Shown piece after piece: positions 17,316-26,266 of a stretch of DNA of 64,000 nucleotides (the stretch's first letter is position 1; every line of letters begins with the position of its first letter). The position numbers and the translations under genes are program-made. Source of the stretch: Halococcus thailandensis JCM 13552 (GTDB taxonomy: Archaea > Halobacteriota > Halobacteria > Halobacteriales > Halococcaceae). Below the pieces are notes generated by a model that saw only the letters and a list, made by a program, of their open reading frames with translations, was not told the origin of the DNA and did no database searches. The stretch is from the NCBI RefSeq assembly GCF_000336715.1, contig NZ_AOMF01000165.1, positions 69,125 to 133,124 on the forward strand. Reading direction: 5' to 3'.

Positions 17316-18962
17316 ATGGAGTATCACGACGGCGGCCCCCTTCGACGGATGGGCGACCTCCCGGCGATGGCGGCCCATCGCTACGGCGAGAAGACGGCGT
17401 TCGTCGCCTTCGGCGAGGAACAGTCCTATGACGAACTCGACGACGAGGCGAACCGAGTGGCGAACGTGCTCACCGATCACGGCGTCGAACTGGACGAGCG
17501 CGTCGGACTGTTCGTCCCGAACACGCTCCAGTTCCCGAGCGCCTACTTCGGGACGATCCGTGCGGGCGCGGTGCCGATCCCGCTCAACCTGCGGATGGAC
17601 CCCGAGACGCTCGCGTTCGTCCTCGACGACGCGGACGTCGACACGATGATCGCCTCGCCGCTGCTCGCCGAGGAGGCGACGGAACTGGCCGCTGCTGCCG
17701 GACTGGAAACGACGTTTCTGCCAGGGGTCGCCGAGGAGGGCATCGTCAACCTCTCGCACGAACTCGACGTGATGGACGACGAGTTCGCGGGGCCGGAACG
17801 ATCGTTCGACGACGTGGCCTGCCAGCCCTACACCTCCGGGACGACCGGCAAGCCGAAGGGCGTGTTGCTGACACATCGGAACCTCCTCTCGACGGTCGAG
17901 TCGTACGCGACGGGCGGTCTCAACGTCGATGCCGAGGACTCGGTGTTGCTCGTTCTTCCCCTGTTCCACATCTACGCGCTGAACGCGGTCATGGGCACCT
18001 TCCTCTACACGGGCGCGGAGATGGTGCTCCAGCCCCAGCCCGAGGCCCAGCCGATGCTCGACGCCATCGGCGAGCACGCCATCACCCACTTCGCGGGCGT
18101 CCCGGCGATGTACACGATGATGCACCGCGAGTACCGACGAAATCCCGACGCGTACGACCTCTCGTCGCTCGACAGCGTCACCTGCGCGGCCGCGCCGCTC
18201 GCGGACGCGACCCGGCGGGAGATCGAGGAGGCCTGGGACGTCCCGATGACCGAGGGGTGGGGGATGACCGAGACGTCGCCCGCGGGCACGACCGAACCCT
18301 CACGCGGGGTGCGCAAGGCCGCGGGCTGTATCGGCCCGCCGGTGCCGAACATCGAGTGCAAGATCGCCGATCCCGCGACCCGCGAGACGCTCGTCGGGCC
18401 CGACGATCTCACCCCGTTCGTCGATCCCGAGATCGATTTTACGGACGACGAGCGCGTCACCGGCGAGATCGCCGTCCGCGGCCCGCAGGTGTTCGCGGGC
18501 TACTACGAACGGCCGGAGAAGACCGAGCAGGTGTTCGACGACGAGGGCTGGTTCTACACCGACGACATCGCGCGCGTCGACGCCGACGGCTACTTCTGGA
18601 TGGTCGATCGTGCCGACGACATGCTGATCGTCGGCGGCGAGAACGTCTATCCAGCCGAGGTGGAAGAAGCACTCTACGACCACCCCGACATCGCTGAAGC
18701 CGCAGTCGTCGCCGCCGATCACGAGGTGAAGGGCGAGGCACCGGTCGCGTTCGTCGTCGCCGAAGACGGAACCGAGCTCGGCGAGGACGCCCTTCGGGAG
18801 TTCACGCTCGATCACGTCGCGAGCTACGCCCATCCCCGACGGGTGTTCTTCGTCGACGAACTCCCCCGGAGCGCGACGCGCAAGGTCCAGCGGTACAAGC
18901 TCGAAGCCGACGCCACGGAGCGACTCGACGAGCCCCTTCGGTCGACCGGTGAGGAGTTCTGA
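17316..18962 (+). CDS. AMP-dependent acyl-CoA ligase (fatty acid-CoA ligase-like)
   Basis: 548 residues. ANL-superfamily motifs: YTSGTTGKPKG (residues 172-182, P-loop), GWGMTETSP, and GWFYTDDIARVDADGYFWMVDR; the C-terminal SATRKVQRYKL carries the adenylation lysine. It forms acyl-AMP and then acyl-CoA from a free carboxylic acid. Chain-length preference cannot be read. Together with the nearby acyl-CoA dehydrogenase and hydratase it would activate and oxidise an organic acid. Confidence 0.9.
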   Translation: MEYHDGGPLRRMGDLPAMAAHRYGEKTAFVAFGEEQSYDELDDEANRVANVLTDHGVELDERVGLFVPNTLQFPSAYFGTIRAGAVPIPLNLRMDPETLAFVLDDADVDTMIASPLLAEEATELAAAAGLETTFLPGVAEEGIVNLSHELDVMDDEFAGPERSFDDVACQPYTSGTTGKPKGVLLTHRNLLSTVESYATGGLNVDAEDSVLLVLPLFHIYALNAVMGTFLYTGAEMVLQPQPEAQPMLDAIGEHAITHFAGVPAMYTMMHREYRRNPDAYDLSSLDSVTCAAAPLADATRREIEEAWDVPMTEGWGMTETSPAGTTEPSRGVRKAAGCIGPPVPNIECKIADPATRETLVGPDDLTPFVDPEIDFTDDERVTGEIAVRGPQVFAGYYERPEKTEQVFDDEGWFYTDDIARVDADGYFWMVDRADDMLIVGGENVYPAEVEEALYDHPDIAEAAVVAADHEVKGEAPVAFVVAEDGTELGEDALREFTLDHVASYAHPRRVFFVDELPRSATRKVQRYKLEADATERLDEPLRSTGEEF

Positions 18963-18973
18963 GCGCGGGCGAA

Positions 18974-19381
18974 CTACCGTTGGCCCTCGTCGTCGGAGTT
19001 CGTAACGAGTGTCGTCGGATCGCTCGTGTCGTCGCGTTGCTCGTCGGTTTCCGACCGGTGGACGTCCGAGTGATCGCTGAGCGTCGAGATGTCCGCGACG
19101 GCCGTGCCGAGCAGCCGCTTGCCGACACGGATCACCTCGTCGTGAGTGAGTCCGTAGGCTCTCACGGCGACATACACCGCGATAACCGGTAAAACGAGGC
19201 TGAAGACGAGCGTGACGGCGAGATGGAACAGCACGCCAGCCGGCCGCACCGCCGTCACGGCGATCGGGACGAGCAGCACGAGGGCTGTCAGTACGCCTGC
19301 GCCGACCGCGAAGAGCCGTCGGCCCCAGTTGCGGAGCGCGCGCCGCGTCTCGGCGTTCAAAACGGCGTCAGCCTCGGTCAT
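18974..19381 (-). CDS. Small two-helix membrane protein
   Basis: 135 residues. Two predicted membrane helices (about 23-45 and 50-73: AVGAGVLTALVLLVPIAVTAV and FHLAVTLVFSLVLPVIAVYV) are followed by a ~60-residue hydrophilic acidic tail. Not recognised beyond a haloarchaeal-looking membrane protein. It is antisense-oriented between the ligase and the acyl-CoA dehydrogenase and is separated from the latter's start by ~150 bases. Confidence 0.65.
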   Translation of the reverse strand: MTEADAVLNAETRRALRNWGRRLFAVGAGVLTALVLLVPIAVTAVRPAGVLFHLAVTLVFSLVLPVIAVYVAVRAYGLTHDEVIRVGKRLLGTAVADISTLSDHSDVHRSETDEQRDDTSDPTTLVTNSDDEGQR

Positions 19382-19529
19382 ATCGGTTCTCTCCCTCTGC
19401 CATACTGGCCGCTACTCGCTCGTGCGCACTCAAAATTCCGATTGGAGCCGGGACAGCGACAGCCGCTCGTCCGAGTCGCCCTTCGATGAGCGGCACAACC
19501 ACTATGGGTGGTGGACGCTCACAGTGTGC

Positions 19530-20717
19530 ATGGCTGCCTTCGAGACCGACGTACACGAGATGATCCGGGAGGCGACGCGGGAGATCGCCGCCGAGTACGA
19601 CGCCGAATACTGGCGCGAGTGCGTCACCGAGAAGCAGTTCCCCGAGGAATACTGGCAGGATCTCGCGGACAACGGCTGGCTCGGCGTCGCCATCCCCGAG
19701 GAGTACGGCGGCGAGGGGATGGGGATGCTCGAGATGGCCATCGTGATCGAGGAGCTCTCTCGGGGCGGCGGACAGGGCGGGATCATCTTCGTCCTCACAC
19801 CCGTGTTCGGCGGCGTCGGCATCGAACGCCACGGCACCGAGGCCCAGAAGGAGGAGTATCTCCCGAAGATCGCGAACGGCGACATGCGCTTCTGCATGGG
19901 ACTGACCGAACCGCGTGCGGGCACGAACACGCTCAACATCGACACCGAGGCCGAACGCGTCGGGCGTGCCGGCGGGCACGCGGGCGACGAGTTCGTGCTC
20001 TCGGGCCAGAAGACGTTCATCAGCGGCGTCGAGAACGCCGACGAGATGCTACTCGTCGCGCGCACGTCCGAACTCGACCCCTCGAACCCCACCCACGGGG
20101 TCACGATGTTCCTCGTCCCGGAACCGGCCGATCAGGACGGGATCTCGCTCACGCCCGTGGAGACCACGGTGCCGTGGTTCGAGACCCAGTATCAGGTCGA
20201 TATCGACGGGCTGCGCGTCCACGAGGACCGTATTCTCGGAGCGGAGGACGGCGGGCTCTATCTCCTGTTCGACACCCTCAACACCGAGCGCATCGGCGGC
20301 GCGGCGAGCGCTCTCGGAGGCGGACTGCGCGCGATCGATCTTGCGGTCGAGTACGCCAACGATCGCGAGGTATTCGGCCAACCGATCGGTGCCCACCAGG
20401 CGATCCAGCATCCGCTGGCCGAACACTACGCCAAGCTCACCGCCGCCCAGCAGCTCACCTACGACGCCGCCGCGAAGTGGGACGACGGCGAGGACTGCGG
20501 CATGGAGGCCAACGCGGCCAAACTGCTGACCAGCGAGTTCGCCACCGAGGCGGCCTCGCAGGCGATCCAGACCCACGGCGGCAACGGGTTCACGCCCGAG
20601 TACGAGGTCTACGATATCTGGCAAAACTCCCGACTCACACAGACCGCGCCCGTCTCGAACGAGATGGCGAAGAACTTCATCGCCGAACACCACCTCGGTC
20701 TGCCCCGGTCGTACTGA
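19530..20717 (+). CDS. Acyl-CoA dehydrogenase
   Basis: 395 residues. FAD-binding motifs FCMGLTEPRAGTN and LSGQKTFISGVENAD, and C-terminal YANDREVFGQPIGAHQAIQHPLA, are classic for the family. The enzyme removes two hydrogens from an acyl-CoA and passes electrons to ETF. The C-terminal base region reads TAPVSNEMAKNF, where NEM replaces the common GTSE; the Glu is kept. The ATG at 19530 begins the conserved MAAFETDVHEMI; the upstream extension to 19212 is not conserved-looking and lies antisense to the small membrane gene. Confidence 0.92.
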   Translation: MAAFETDVHEMIREATREIAAEYDAEYWRECVTEKQFPEEYWQDLADNGWLGVAIPEEYGGEGMGMLEMAIVIEELSRGGGQGGIIFVLTPVFGGVGIERHGTEAQKEEYLPKIANGDMRFCMGLTEPRAGTNTLNIDTEAERVGRAGGHAGDEFVLSGQKTFISGVENADEMLLVARTSELDPSNPTHGVTMFLVPEPADQDGISLTPVETTVPWFETQYQVDIDGLRVHEDRILGAEDGGLYLLFDTLNTERIGGAASALGGGLRAIDLAVEYANDREVFGQPIGAHQAIQHPLAEHYAKLTAAQQLTYDAAAKWDDGEDCGMEANAAKLLTSEFATEAASQAIQTHGGNGFTPEYEVYDIWQNSRLTQTAPVSNEMAKNFIAEHHLGLPRSY

Positions 20718-20796
20718 GAACACGTACTTCGACCGGTTCAAGAGAGGGGAATGAAATCGACCGAACACACATAGGTTCCTCCCTGGGTCGCGTGGG

Positions 20797-20801
20797 TTTA
20801 T
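20797..20801 (+). promoter_or_regulatory. TATA box of the gamma-CA-like gene
   Basis: TTTAT, 25-29 bases before the ATG at 20826. Confidence 0.5.
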
Positions 20802-20825
20802 GCGCCCGCGGCGACAGCGGATCGC

Positions 20826-21329
20826 ATGGTCATCCGTTCGTTCGAGGGCACCGAACCCACCATCCACGAGTCGGCGCGCGTCGACGAATCGGCGGTCGTC
20901 ATCGGCGACGTCACGATCGAGGCCGAGGCGAGCGTCTGGCCGAACGTCACCCTCCGTGGCGATTCCGGAAAGATCGTCCTCCGCAAGGGTGCGAACGTCC
21001 AAGACAACGCGGTCTGTCACGAGGGCTGCGAGATCGGCCCCGGCGCGACCGTCGGCCACACGGCCATCGTCCACGCGGCCACGGTCGGCGAGCGCGCGAT
21101 GGTCGGGATGAGAGCGACCGTTCTCGGCGACGCACACATCGGCGAGGAGAGCCTCGTCGCGGCGGGCAGCGTCGTCACGGAAGGGATGGACGTCCCGCCG
21201 AACACACTCGTCGCCGGGACGCCCGCCGAGATCCGCAAGGAGGTCGAAGATTCGCCGTGGATCCACGCTGGCGAACATTACGTCGAACTGGCGAAACGCC
21301 ACGAACAGTCGTCCGAGCGCATCGACTGA
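20826..21329 (+). CDS. Gamma carbonic anhydrase-like protein (left-handed beta-helix)
   Basis: 167 residues of hexapeptide repeats typical of the Cam/YrdA/PaaY group. Candidate Zn histidines: CHEG (~63) and GHTAIVHAA (~80-86), spaced as in the family. It may hydrate CO2 or, like PaaY, act as a CoA thioesterase. Context beside acyl-CoA catabolism genes allows the PaaY-like option; this is not decided by sequence. Its stop is immediately followed by the stop of the convergent DUF998 gene. Confidence 0.87.
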   Translation: MVIRSFEGTEPTIHESARVDESAVVIGDVTIEAEASVWPNVTLRGDSGKIVLRKGANVQDNAVCHEGCEIGPGATVGHTAIVHAATVGERAMVGMRATVLGDAHIGEESLVAAGSVVTEGMDVPPNTLVAGTPAEIRKEVEDSPWIHAGEHYVELAKRHEQSSERID

Positions 21330-21923
21330 CTACCACAGCCGCGCTGCCGTGGCGAGCACCCAGAGCGAGAGACAGGCCAAGCCGACGAGCTCCGGCAGTG
21401 CGAGCCCGCCCGGCGTGCCCGCACCGAGCCACACCGCCCAGCCGAGAACGTGCACGAGCGCAAGTCCGAGCGTCGCGAGACCGCGAGCCCGTGCGCCGGT
21501 GCGCACGTCGCCAGCGCCGTCGAAGACGAACGCGACGGTGAACGCGAGGAAGAAGCCGACGGCGACGAGCCCGTGCTCCGGGGCGGGCAGCGCGAAGACA
21601 CCGATCGACGAGAGGCAGACCGCCGCCAGCGCGAAGGCGAGGCTGCCGGCGGCGTGGAGCAGCGTGCGGGCGTTCCTGGCGAGAACGACGGCGAACGGGA
21701 GCGCGAGCAGACCCGAGAGGAACAATCCGTAATTGAAGACGGCGGTCAAAGCCCAACTCGCGCGCCCGAGATCGGACAGTGCACTCGTCGAAAACGAAAA
21801 TCGCGTCGAAAGCAGGATGGCCGCAGTGATCGCCCCGAGCGCGACGACGATCGAGAGCACGCCGAACGCCGCGGCGACCCTGTTCGCTCGTGTGGATGGT
21901 GTTGACTCGGACGTATTCGTCAT
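21330..21923 (-). CDS. DUF998 family membrane protein
   Basis: 197 residues with about six hydrophobic helices beginning at residue ~16. STSALSDLGR and the general layout match DUF998 integral membrane proteins, whose function is unknown. It carries no catalytic motif I can see. It is convergent with the gamma-CA-like gene, with no bases between the stops. Confidence 0.75.
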   Translation of the reverse strand: MTNTSESTPSTRANRVAAAFGVLSIVVALGAITAAILLSTRFSFSTSALSDLGRASWALTAVFNYGLFLSGLLALPFAVVLARNARTLLHAAGSLAFALAAVCLSSIGVFALPAPEHGLVAVGFFLAFTVAFVFDGAGDVRTGARARGLATLGLALVHVLGWAVWLGAGTPGGLALPELVGLACLSLWVLATAARLW

Positions 21924-22008
21924 TCTCGTTCAGGACCGCGGCCGGTCGTCCCTTCAGCCTACCGTCGCGCTCGACACACGACACTCGACGATCCGCAGCG
22001 TCGATCCG

Positions 22009-23109
22009 TCAGCCGAAGAAATCGGCGAGTCGGCGACCCGCCGTCTCGATCTCGGGCGAGACGAGCGCGAACCGGAACCAGTCGGCGCGCGCCTCGCCGA
22101 AGGTCTCGCCGGGCATGGCGGCGACGCCGGCCTCGTCGACGAGCCGTTCGGCGTTCGCCATCGTTCCGGGGAACTCCGGGAAGCGCGCCATCACGTAGAA
22201 CCCGCCGTCGGGGGCGGTGTACTCCGCGCCGGCGTCGTCGAGCGCGTCGGTGAAGCCGTCGATGCGGCGCACGAGGCGCTCGCGGTTGCGCTCGTAATAC
22301 TCGGGCCCGGTCCCGCGGAGCGCGCGGAGAACGGCGTACTGGGCGGGCCGGCTCCCGGCGACGTTGACGAGCATGTGGCGACTGCGCACCCCATCGACCA
22401 GTTCGTTCGGAAAGACGCCGTAGCCGACGCGAAATCCCGTGATGGCCATCGACTTCGAGAAGGCGTTCGTCACGATTCGATGTGGCGAATCGACCGCGAG
22501 CGCGCTCGCGAACTCCCCCGTGTAGTCGAAATGGTCGTACACCTCGTCGCTCACGAGGATCGCGTCGTGTGCCGCGGCGATGTCGACCAGTTCGGCCATC
22601 GTCTCCTCGCCGTAGACCGCTCCCGTCGGGTTGTTCGGCGTGTTGACGACGATGGCCGCCATCTCGTCGCTCGCGCGCTCGCGGACGGCGGCGGGATCGA
22701 GCGAGCCGTCGGCGTCGACCGGGACGTAGCGGGGAACGCCGCCGAACAGCTGTGTCTTGCCGGGGTAGTAGGGATAGACCGGATCGGTGAGTAGCACCTC
22801 TCTCCCCGCGTCGCGGTCGAGCGCCGCCGCCAGCGCGAGCGAGTTCGCCTCGCCGGCCCCGTTGGTGACGACGACATTTTCGATGGCGACGCCGCGCCGG
22901 GCGGCGATCTCCTCGCGGAGCTCCGTGAGCCCCGCACTCGGTGGATACTGGTAGTCGTTGCCGTCCAGATCGGCGAACTCGTGAAGTCCCTCGCCGATCG
23001 CCGAGGGTGCGTTCCAGTCGGGGCCGCCGCTGACCAGTTCGACGACGTCCCGCTCGGCGGCCGCCGCGTACTGCATCAGCCGGAAGAACTGCGGCGTCTG
23101 ATACTCCAT
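22009..23109 (-). CDS. Class I/II pyridoxal-phosphate aminotransferase
   Basis: 366 residues. Fold-type I motifs: NGAGEANSLA (phosphate region), NTPNNPTGAVY, SDEVYDHFDY (Asp for the pyridine N), and NAFSKSMAITGFRVGY with the Schiff-base Lys. This is an aspartate-aminotransferase-like enzyme; the amino acid substrate is not certain. It is divergent from the cinA-like gene with 84 bases between starts. Confidence 0.9.
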   Translation of the reverse strand: MEYQTPQFFRLMQYAAAAERDVVELVSGGPDWNAPSAIGEGLHEFADLDGNDYQYPPSAGLTELREEIAARRGVAIENVVVTNGAGEANSLALAAALDRDAGREVLLTDPVYPYYPGKTQLFGGVPRYVPVDADGSLDPAAVRERASDEMAAIVVNTPNNPTGAVYGEETMAELVDIAAAHDAILVSDEVYDHFDYTGEFASALAVDSPHRIVTNAFSKSMAITGFRVGYGVFPNELVDGVRSRHMLVNVAGSRPAQYAVLRALRGTGPEYYERNRERLVRRIDGFTDALDDAGAEYTAPDGGFYVMARFPEFPGTMANAERLVDEAGVAAMPGETFGEARADWFRFALVSPEIETAGRRLADFFG

Positions 23110-23193
23110 AGGTCGCCTGACGGTCGCTTCCTATTCGGTCTTTCCGCTCCGGGAGGGGTGAGGTTTTTGCCCGCGGCGGGCGAGCGATCCGTT

Positions 23194-23715
23194 ATGACGG
23201 CCGCCGACGCGATCGAACGACGGCTCGGCGACGCGCTCCGGGAGAGCGACGCGACGATCGCGGTCGCCGAGTCCTGCACCGGCGGGCTCGTGGGCTCGCT
23301 GCTGACCGACGTCCCTGGATCGAGCGACTACTTCGATCGGTCGCTCGTCACCTACTCCTCGCGTGCCAAGCGCGCGCTGCTGGGCGTGAGTCGCGAGAGT
23401 CTCGACGCCCACGGCGCGGTGAGCGAGTCGGTCGCCCGCGAGATGGCCCGCGGTGCGCGCGACACCGCCGATGCGACCTGGGGGCTCGCCACGACGGGCA
23501 TCGCGGGCCCCGACGGCGGCACCGACGAAAAACCGGTCGGCACGATCTACATCGGCGTCGCTCACGCCGGCGAGTGGGGCAGCGGCGAGTCGACGAGCGG
23601 CGTCGAACATCACGTCTTCGACGGCACGCGCACGGAGGTCAAGGAGAAGATCGCCCGGCGTGCGCTCACCGCGGTGCTCGAGTCGCTCGACGATCGCGAG
23701 CAGGAAGCGACTTAG
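23194..23715 (+). CDS. CinA-family nicotinamide-nucleotide amidohydrolase
   Basis: 173 residues: the CinA C-terminal domain alone. AVAESCTGGLVGSLLTDVPGSS, VTYSSRAKRALLGV, AVSESVAREMARGAR and TGIAGPDGGTDEKPVG are the family's conserved blocks. It deamidates nicotinamide mononucleotide, recycling NAD breakdown products. The N-terminal MoaB-like domain of full CinA is absent, as in stand-alone PncC proteins. Confidence 0.9.
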   Translation: MTAADAIERRLGDALRESDATIAVAESCTGGLVGSLLTDVPGSSDYFDRSLVTYSSRAKRALLGVSRESLDAHGAVSESVAREMARGARDTADATWGLATTGIAGPDGGTDEKPVGTIYIGVAHAGEWGSGESTSGVEHHVFDGTRTEVKEKIARRALTAVLESLDDREQEAT

Positions 23716-23742
23716 GGGACACCCGCATCGGAAGAATCGAGA

Positions 23743-24231
23743 ATGAACAAGCGCGGCCACGTGCTCAACGCGATCGTCCTGAGCGTCGGGCTCGCCTGTC
23801 TCGCACATCCGACGCTCGACGCTGCGACGGTCCGAGCGGCAGTCGCCATCGGCGTGCCCGTCACCCTCGGCGCGCTCATCCCCGACGTCGACACCGCCTT
23901 CGGCACCCACCGCAAGACGCTGCACAACCTCCCCGTTCTGGTGCTCTTCTTCGTCTATCCGCACTACTTCGGCAACCTCCAGTTCGTCTGGATCGGCGTC
24001 GCCACCCACTACGTGCTCGACCTGTTCGGATCGAAGCGAGGGATCGCACTGTTCTACCCGTTCGATCGCGCCGAGTTCGACGTCCCGGTCGGCGTCTCTG
24101 CACGGAGTCGCTACGCCGGCGGGCTGATGGTGCTCATCACGGCGTTCGAGCTCGTCGTCGCCGCCGCGCTCGCGTACGATCTCCCGCGCCGGCTCGTCGC
24201 GAGCGGCCTGCGCGCGAGCGGGCTCGCCTGA
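23743..24231 (+). CDS. Membrane-bound metal-dependent hydrolase family (DUF457/YdjM-like)
   Basis: 162 residues, several hydrophobic helices. Conserved polar groups GALIPDVDT, HRKTLHN and THYVLDLF place Asp and His residues as in the YdjM/DUF457 family of putative membrane metal-dependent hydrolases. No substrate is known. It starts 27 bases after cinA-like and is probably co-transcribed with it. Confidence 0.78.
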   Translation: MNKRGHVLNAIVLSVGLACLAHPTLDAATVRAAVAIGVPVTLGALIPDVDTAFGTHRKTLHNLPVLVLFFVYPHYFGNLQFVWIGVATHYVLDLFGSKRGIALFYPFDRAEFDVPVGVSARSRYAGGLMVLITAFELVVAAALAYDLPRRLVASGLRASGLA

Positions 24232-24297
24232 ACGTGATGGGGTTCGCCTGAGCCGAGAGCAGAACAGGTATCACCGGCGAGCGAATCACAGGAAACG

Positions 24298-25308
24298 ATG
24301 ACTGCAGGCAGAACCGTCGGCGTCTGTGTGGTCGTTTTCGCGCTGCTCGCGGCGGGCGTCGCCGGCACCGCGAGCGCACAGAGCGCGCCGACACCCATCG
24401 ACTCGTGTCGGACGATCGCCGACGACGGCGAGTACGTGCTCACCGCCGACATCGCGAACAGCTCCCAGTCGACGTGCGTCCAGATCCTGTCGAGCGACGT
24501 CACCTTCGACGGCGGCGGCCACACGATCGGTGGCGCGAACGCCAACGGGAGCGTCGGCGTGAAGGTGAACAACTCGCTGACGAGCCTCTCGAACGTCACC
24601 GTCAGAAACGTCTCGACGACCGGCTGGACGACCGGCGTCCAGTATCTCGACGTCGCGAACGGTAGCATCGAGGACGTCGACGCGAGCGGCAACGACCGCC
24701 ACGGCATCCGCCTGCGCGCCGCGAGCGACGCACGCGTCGAGAACGTCACCGCGACCGACAACGACCGCTGGAGCCTCTACGCCGTCGGCAACACGACCGT
24801 CACCGGCACGGGCTTCGCGACGGGCTCGACGGACAACGCCTCGTTCACCGCCAGCGACGTCGCGCTCACGGGCGTCGGCTCGCCGCCGGGCGGGCTCGAC
24901 AACCGCTCGACGGTCGGCCAGCGCCTCGGCGCGGTCGCCACGAGCGACAACAGCTCGCTCCGGCTCGGCATCGGCTACGACGAGGCGAACGTGACGCGCG
25001 CGAACGTGACCGAGAACAGCCTCCGGATGTGGCGCTTCGAGGGCAACTGGAGCCAACCCGACGGCGTGAACTTCGTCAACATCGAGCAGGACCGGGTCGT
25101 CGCCGAAGCAGAGGATATCGACAACGCGAGCGTTCTCGCCCCGGTCGGCGACGTCCAGACGCCGACGCCTACGCCGACCCCGACCGCCACGGCGACCGAG
25201 GCGGCCGCCAACACGACGAGCAGTTCCAACGGACCGGGCTTCGGGATCGGACTTGCGCTCGTCGCCGTTCTCGCGAGCGCGTTCGTCCTTCTGCGCCGGA
25301 ATCAGTAG
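24298..25308 (+). CDS. Exported beta-helix surface protein with PGF-CTERM anchor
   Basis: 336 residues. A signal peptide (about 1-28) is followed by parallel beta-helix-like repeats (DVTFDGGGHTIGG, NVTVRNVSTT, SIEDVDASGNDRHGIRLR), many N-x-S/T sequons, a Thr-Pro linker (~283-294), and a terminal PGFGIG plus hydrophobic helix and RRNQ. The last block is the PGF-CTERM signal processed by archaeosortase A and lipid-anchored. The beta-helix resembles NosD/pectate-lyase-type domains, suggesting glycan or surface binding. Its stop overlaps the convergent PHP gene by seven bases. Confidence 0.85.
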   Translation: MTAGRTVGVCVVVFALLAAGVAGTASAQSAPTPIDSCRTIADDGEYVLTADIANSSQSTCVQILSSDVTFDGGGHTIGGANANGSVGVKVNNSLTSLSNVTVRNVSTTGWTTGVQYLDVANGSIEDVDASGNDRHGIRLRAASDARVENVTATDNDRWSLYAVGNTTVTGTGFATGSTDNASFTASDVALTGVGSPPGGLDNRSTVGQRLGAVATSDNSSLRLGIGYDEANVTRANVTENSLRMWRFEGNWSQPDGVNFVNIEQDRVVAEAEDIDNASVLAPVGDVQTPTPTPTPTATATEAAANTTSSSNGPGFGIGLALVAVLASAFVLLRRNQ

Positions 25309-26066
25309 ACTCGTACGTCGTCGAACCGTCCCTCGTAATACTCCTGTGCAGGATGGGTCGGCTCGGTGCCGGAGAGAACGAGCCGATCGAACTTCGTCAC
25401 GCTGTTTTCGTAGCCCAGATGTGCGAACTCCGCGGCACGACGCAGGCGATGGATCGCCCCCGTTCGGTGCTCGACGCACCGGGGAGCTTCCTCGCGAAAC
25501 GCCGTCAGTAAGTCGTCTACACCGTCGATCGCTCGCTCGAACGCCGTCCAGACCTCGCCGACCGTCCGCTTGCGGTGGGCGTACGAGGAGCCGAACGTCG
25601 GGAGCGAGAGCGAGGCGGCGATCGAGCGCGCGCGGCGGTTGTGGTGGGCCCAGAGTTTCGGGTTGTAGATCTCGACGGCATCGACGATCTCACGATACCG
25701 GTCGATGGCTGCACGATCGAGACTGACGTTGAGGAACTCCGGGTGGGGAACCAGAACGACCGCGTTCTGGCGGCGGAGTTCGGCCATCGTACCCGCGAGT
25801 GTGAGGAAATCAGGGATTGGCTCGTCGAGCCCGAGCGCGAGGACGTGTCGCCGGTTGCGCCACGATCCCGTGAACAGCTCGCGACCCGGCACCACCAGCA
25901 GTTCGTCGTCGGTGTATTCGCGCGCTTTCGCGCGGATATCCGATAGCTGAGTGAAATGGGGCGCGTAGACCAGCGCGTCGAGACCGTACCGTTTGGCTCG
26001 ACGGACCACGTGCTCGTCGAGAACTTTGACGTGCGGATCGACGCGAAACGACTCGTTCGGCGTCAC
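25302..26066 (-). CDS. PHP domain-containing phosphoesterase-like protein
   Basis: 254 residues. It begins with VDPHVKVLDEHVV (DxH) and has YAPHFTQ, PGRELFTG, VPHPEF and NPKLWAHHNRRA, giving His/Asp/Glu metal ligands of the PHP superfamily. Likely a phosphoesterase; substrate unknown. The start is GTG at 26066. The 3' end overlaps the PGF-CTERM gene by seven bases on the opposite strand. Confidence 0.8.
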   Translation of the reverse strand: MTPNESFRVDPHVKVLDEHVVRRAKRYGLDALVYAPHFTQLSDIRAKAREYTDDELLVVPGRELFTGSWRNRRHVLALGLDEPIPDFLTLAGTMAELRRQNAVVLVPHPEFLNVSLDRAAIDRYREIVDAVEIYNPKLWAHHNRRARSIAASLSLPTFGSSYAHRKRTVGEVWTAFERAIDGVDDLLTAFREEAPRCVEHRTGAIHRLRRAAEFAHLGYENSVTKFDRLVLSGTEPTHPAQEYYEGRFDDVRVY

Positions 26067-26266
26067 TGATTCAAAGGGAGAATCGTTAGCGTATAGCGGT
26101 TTCCGATCGTCCGCCGTATTTCACGATCGGGCATACCGGTCGGGAAGAGAAATCGTCAGCTTCCTCGCGATCCGCTTACGGCGCACTGCGCCGTTCGTGG
26201 GTTGGTGAGTATCGTTCTTCGCGCTTCTCGCGGGCGAAAACCAGTTCGAACTGTGCGAAGGACCTC
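26067..26266. other. Non-coding gap with a perfect GC palindrome
   Basis: No gene is seen. The gap lies between the 3' end of spt5 and the start of the PHP gene, both minus strand, and should hold the spt5 3' end and the PHP promoter. GGCGCA-C-TGCGCC at 26180-26192 is a perfect 13-base inverted repeat. No T-tract adjoins it. Confidence 0.4.
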
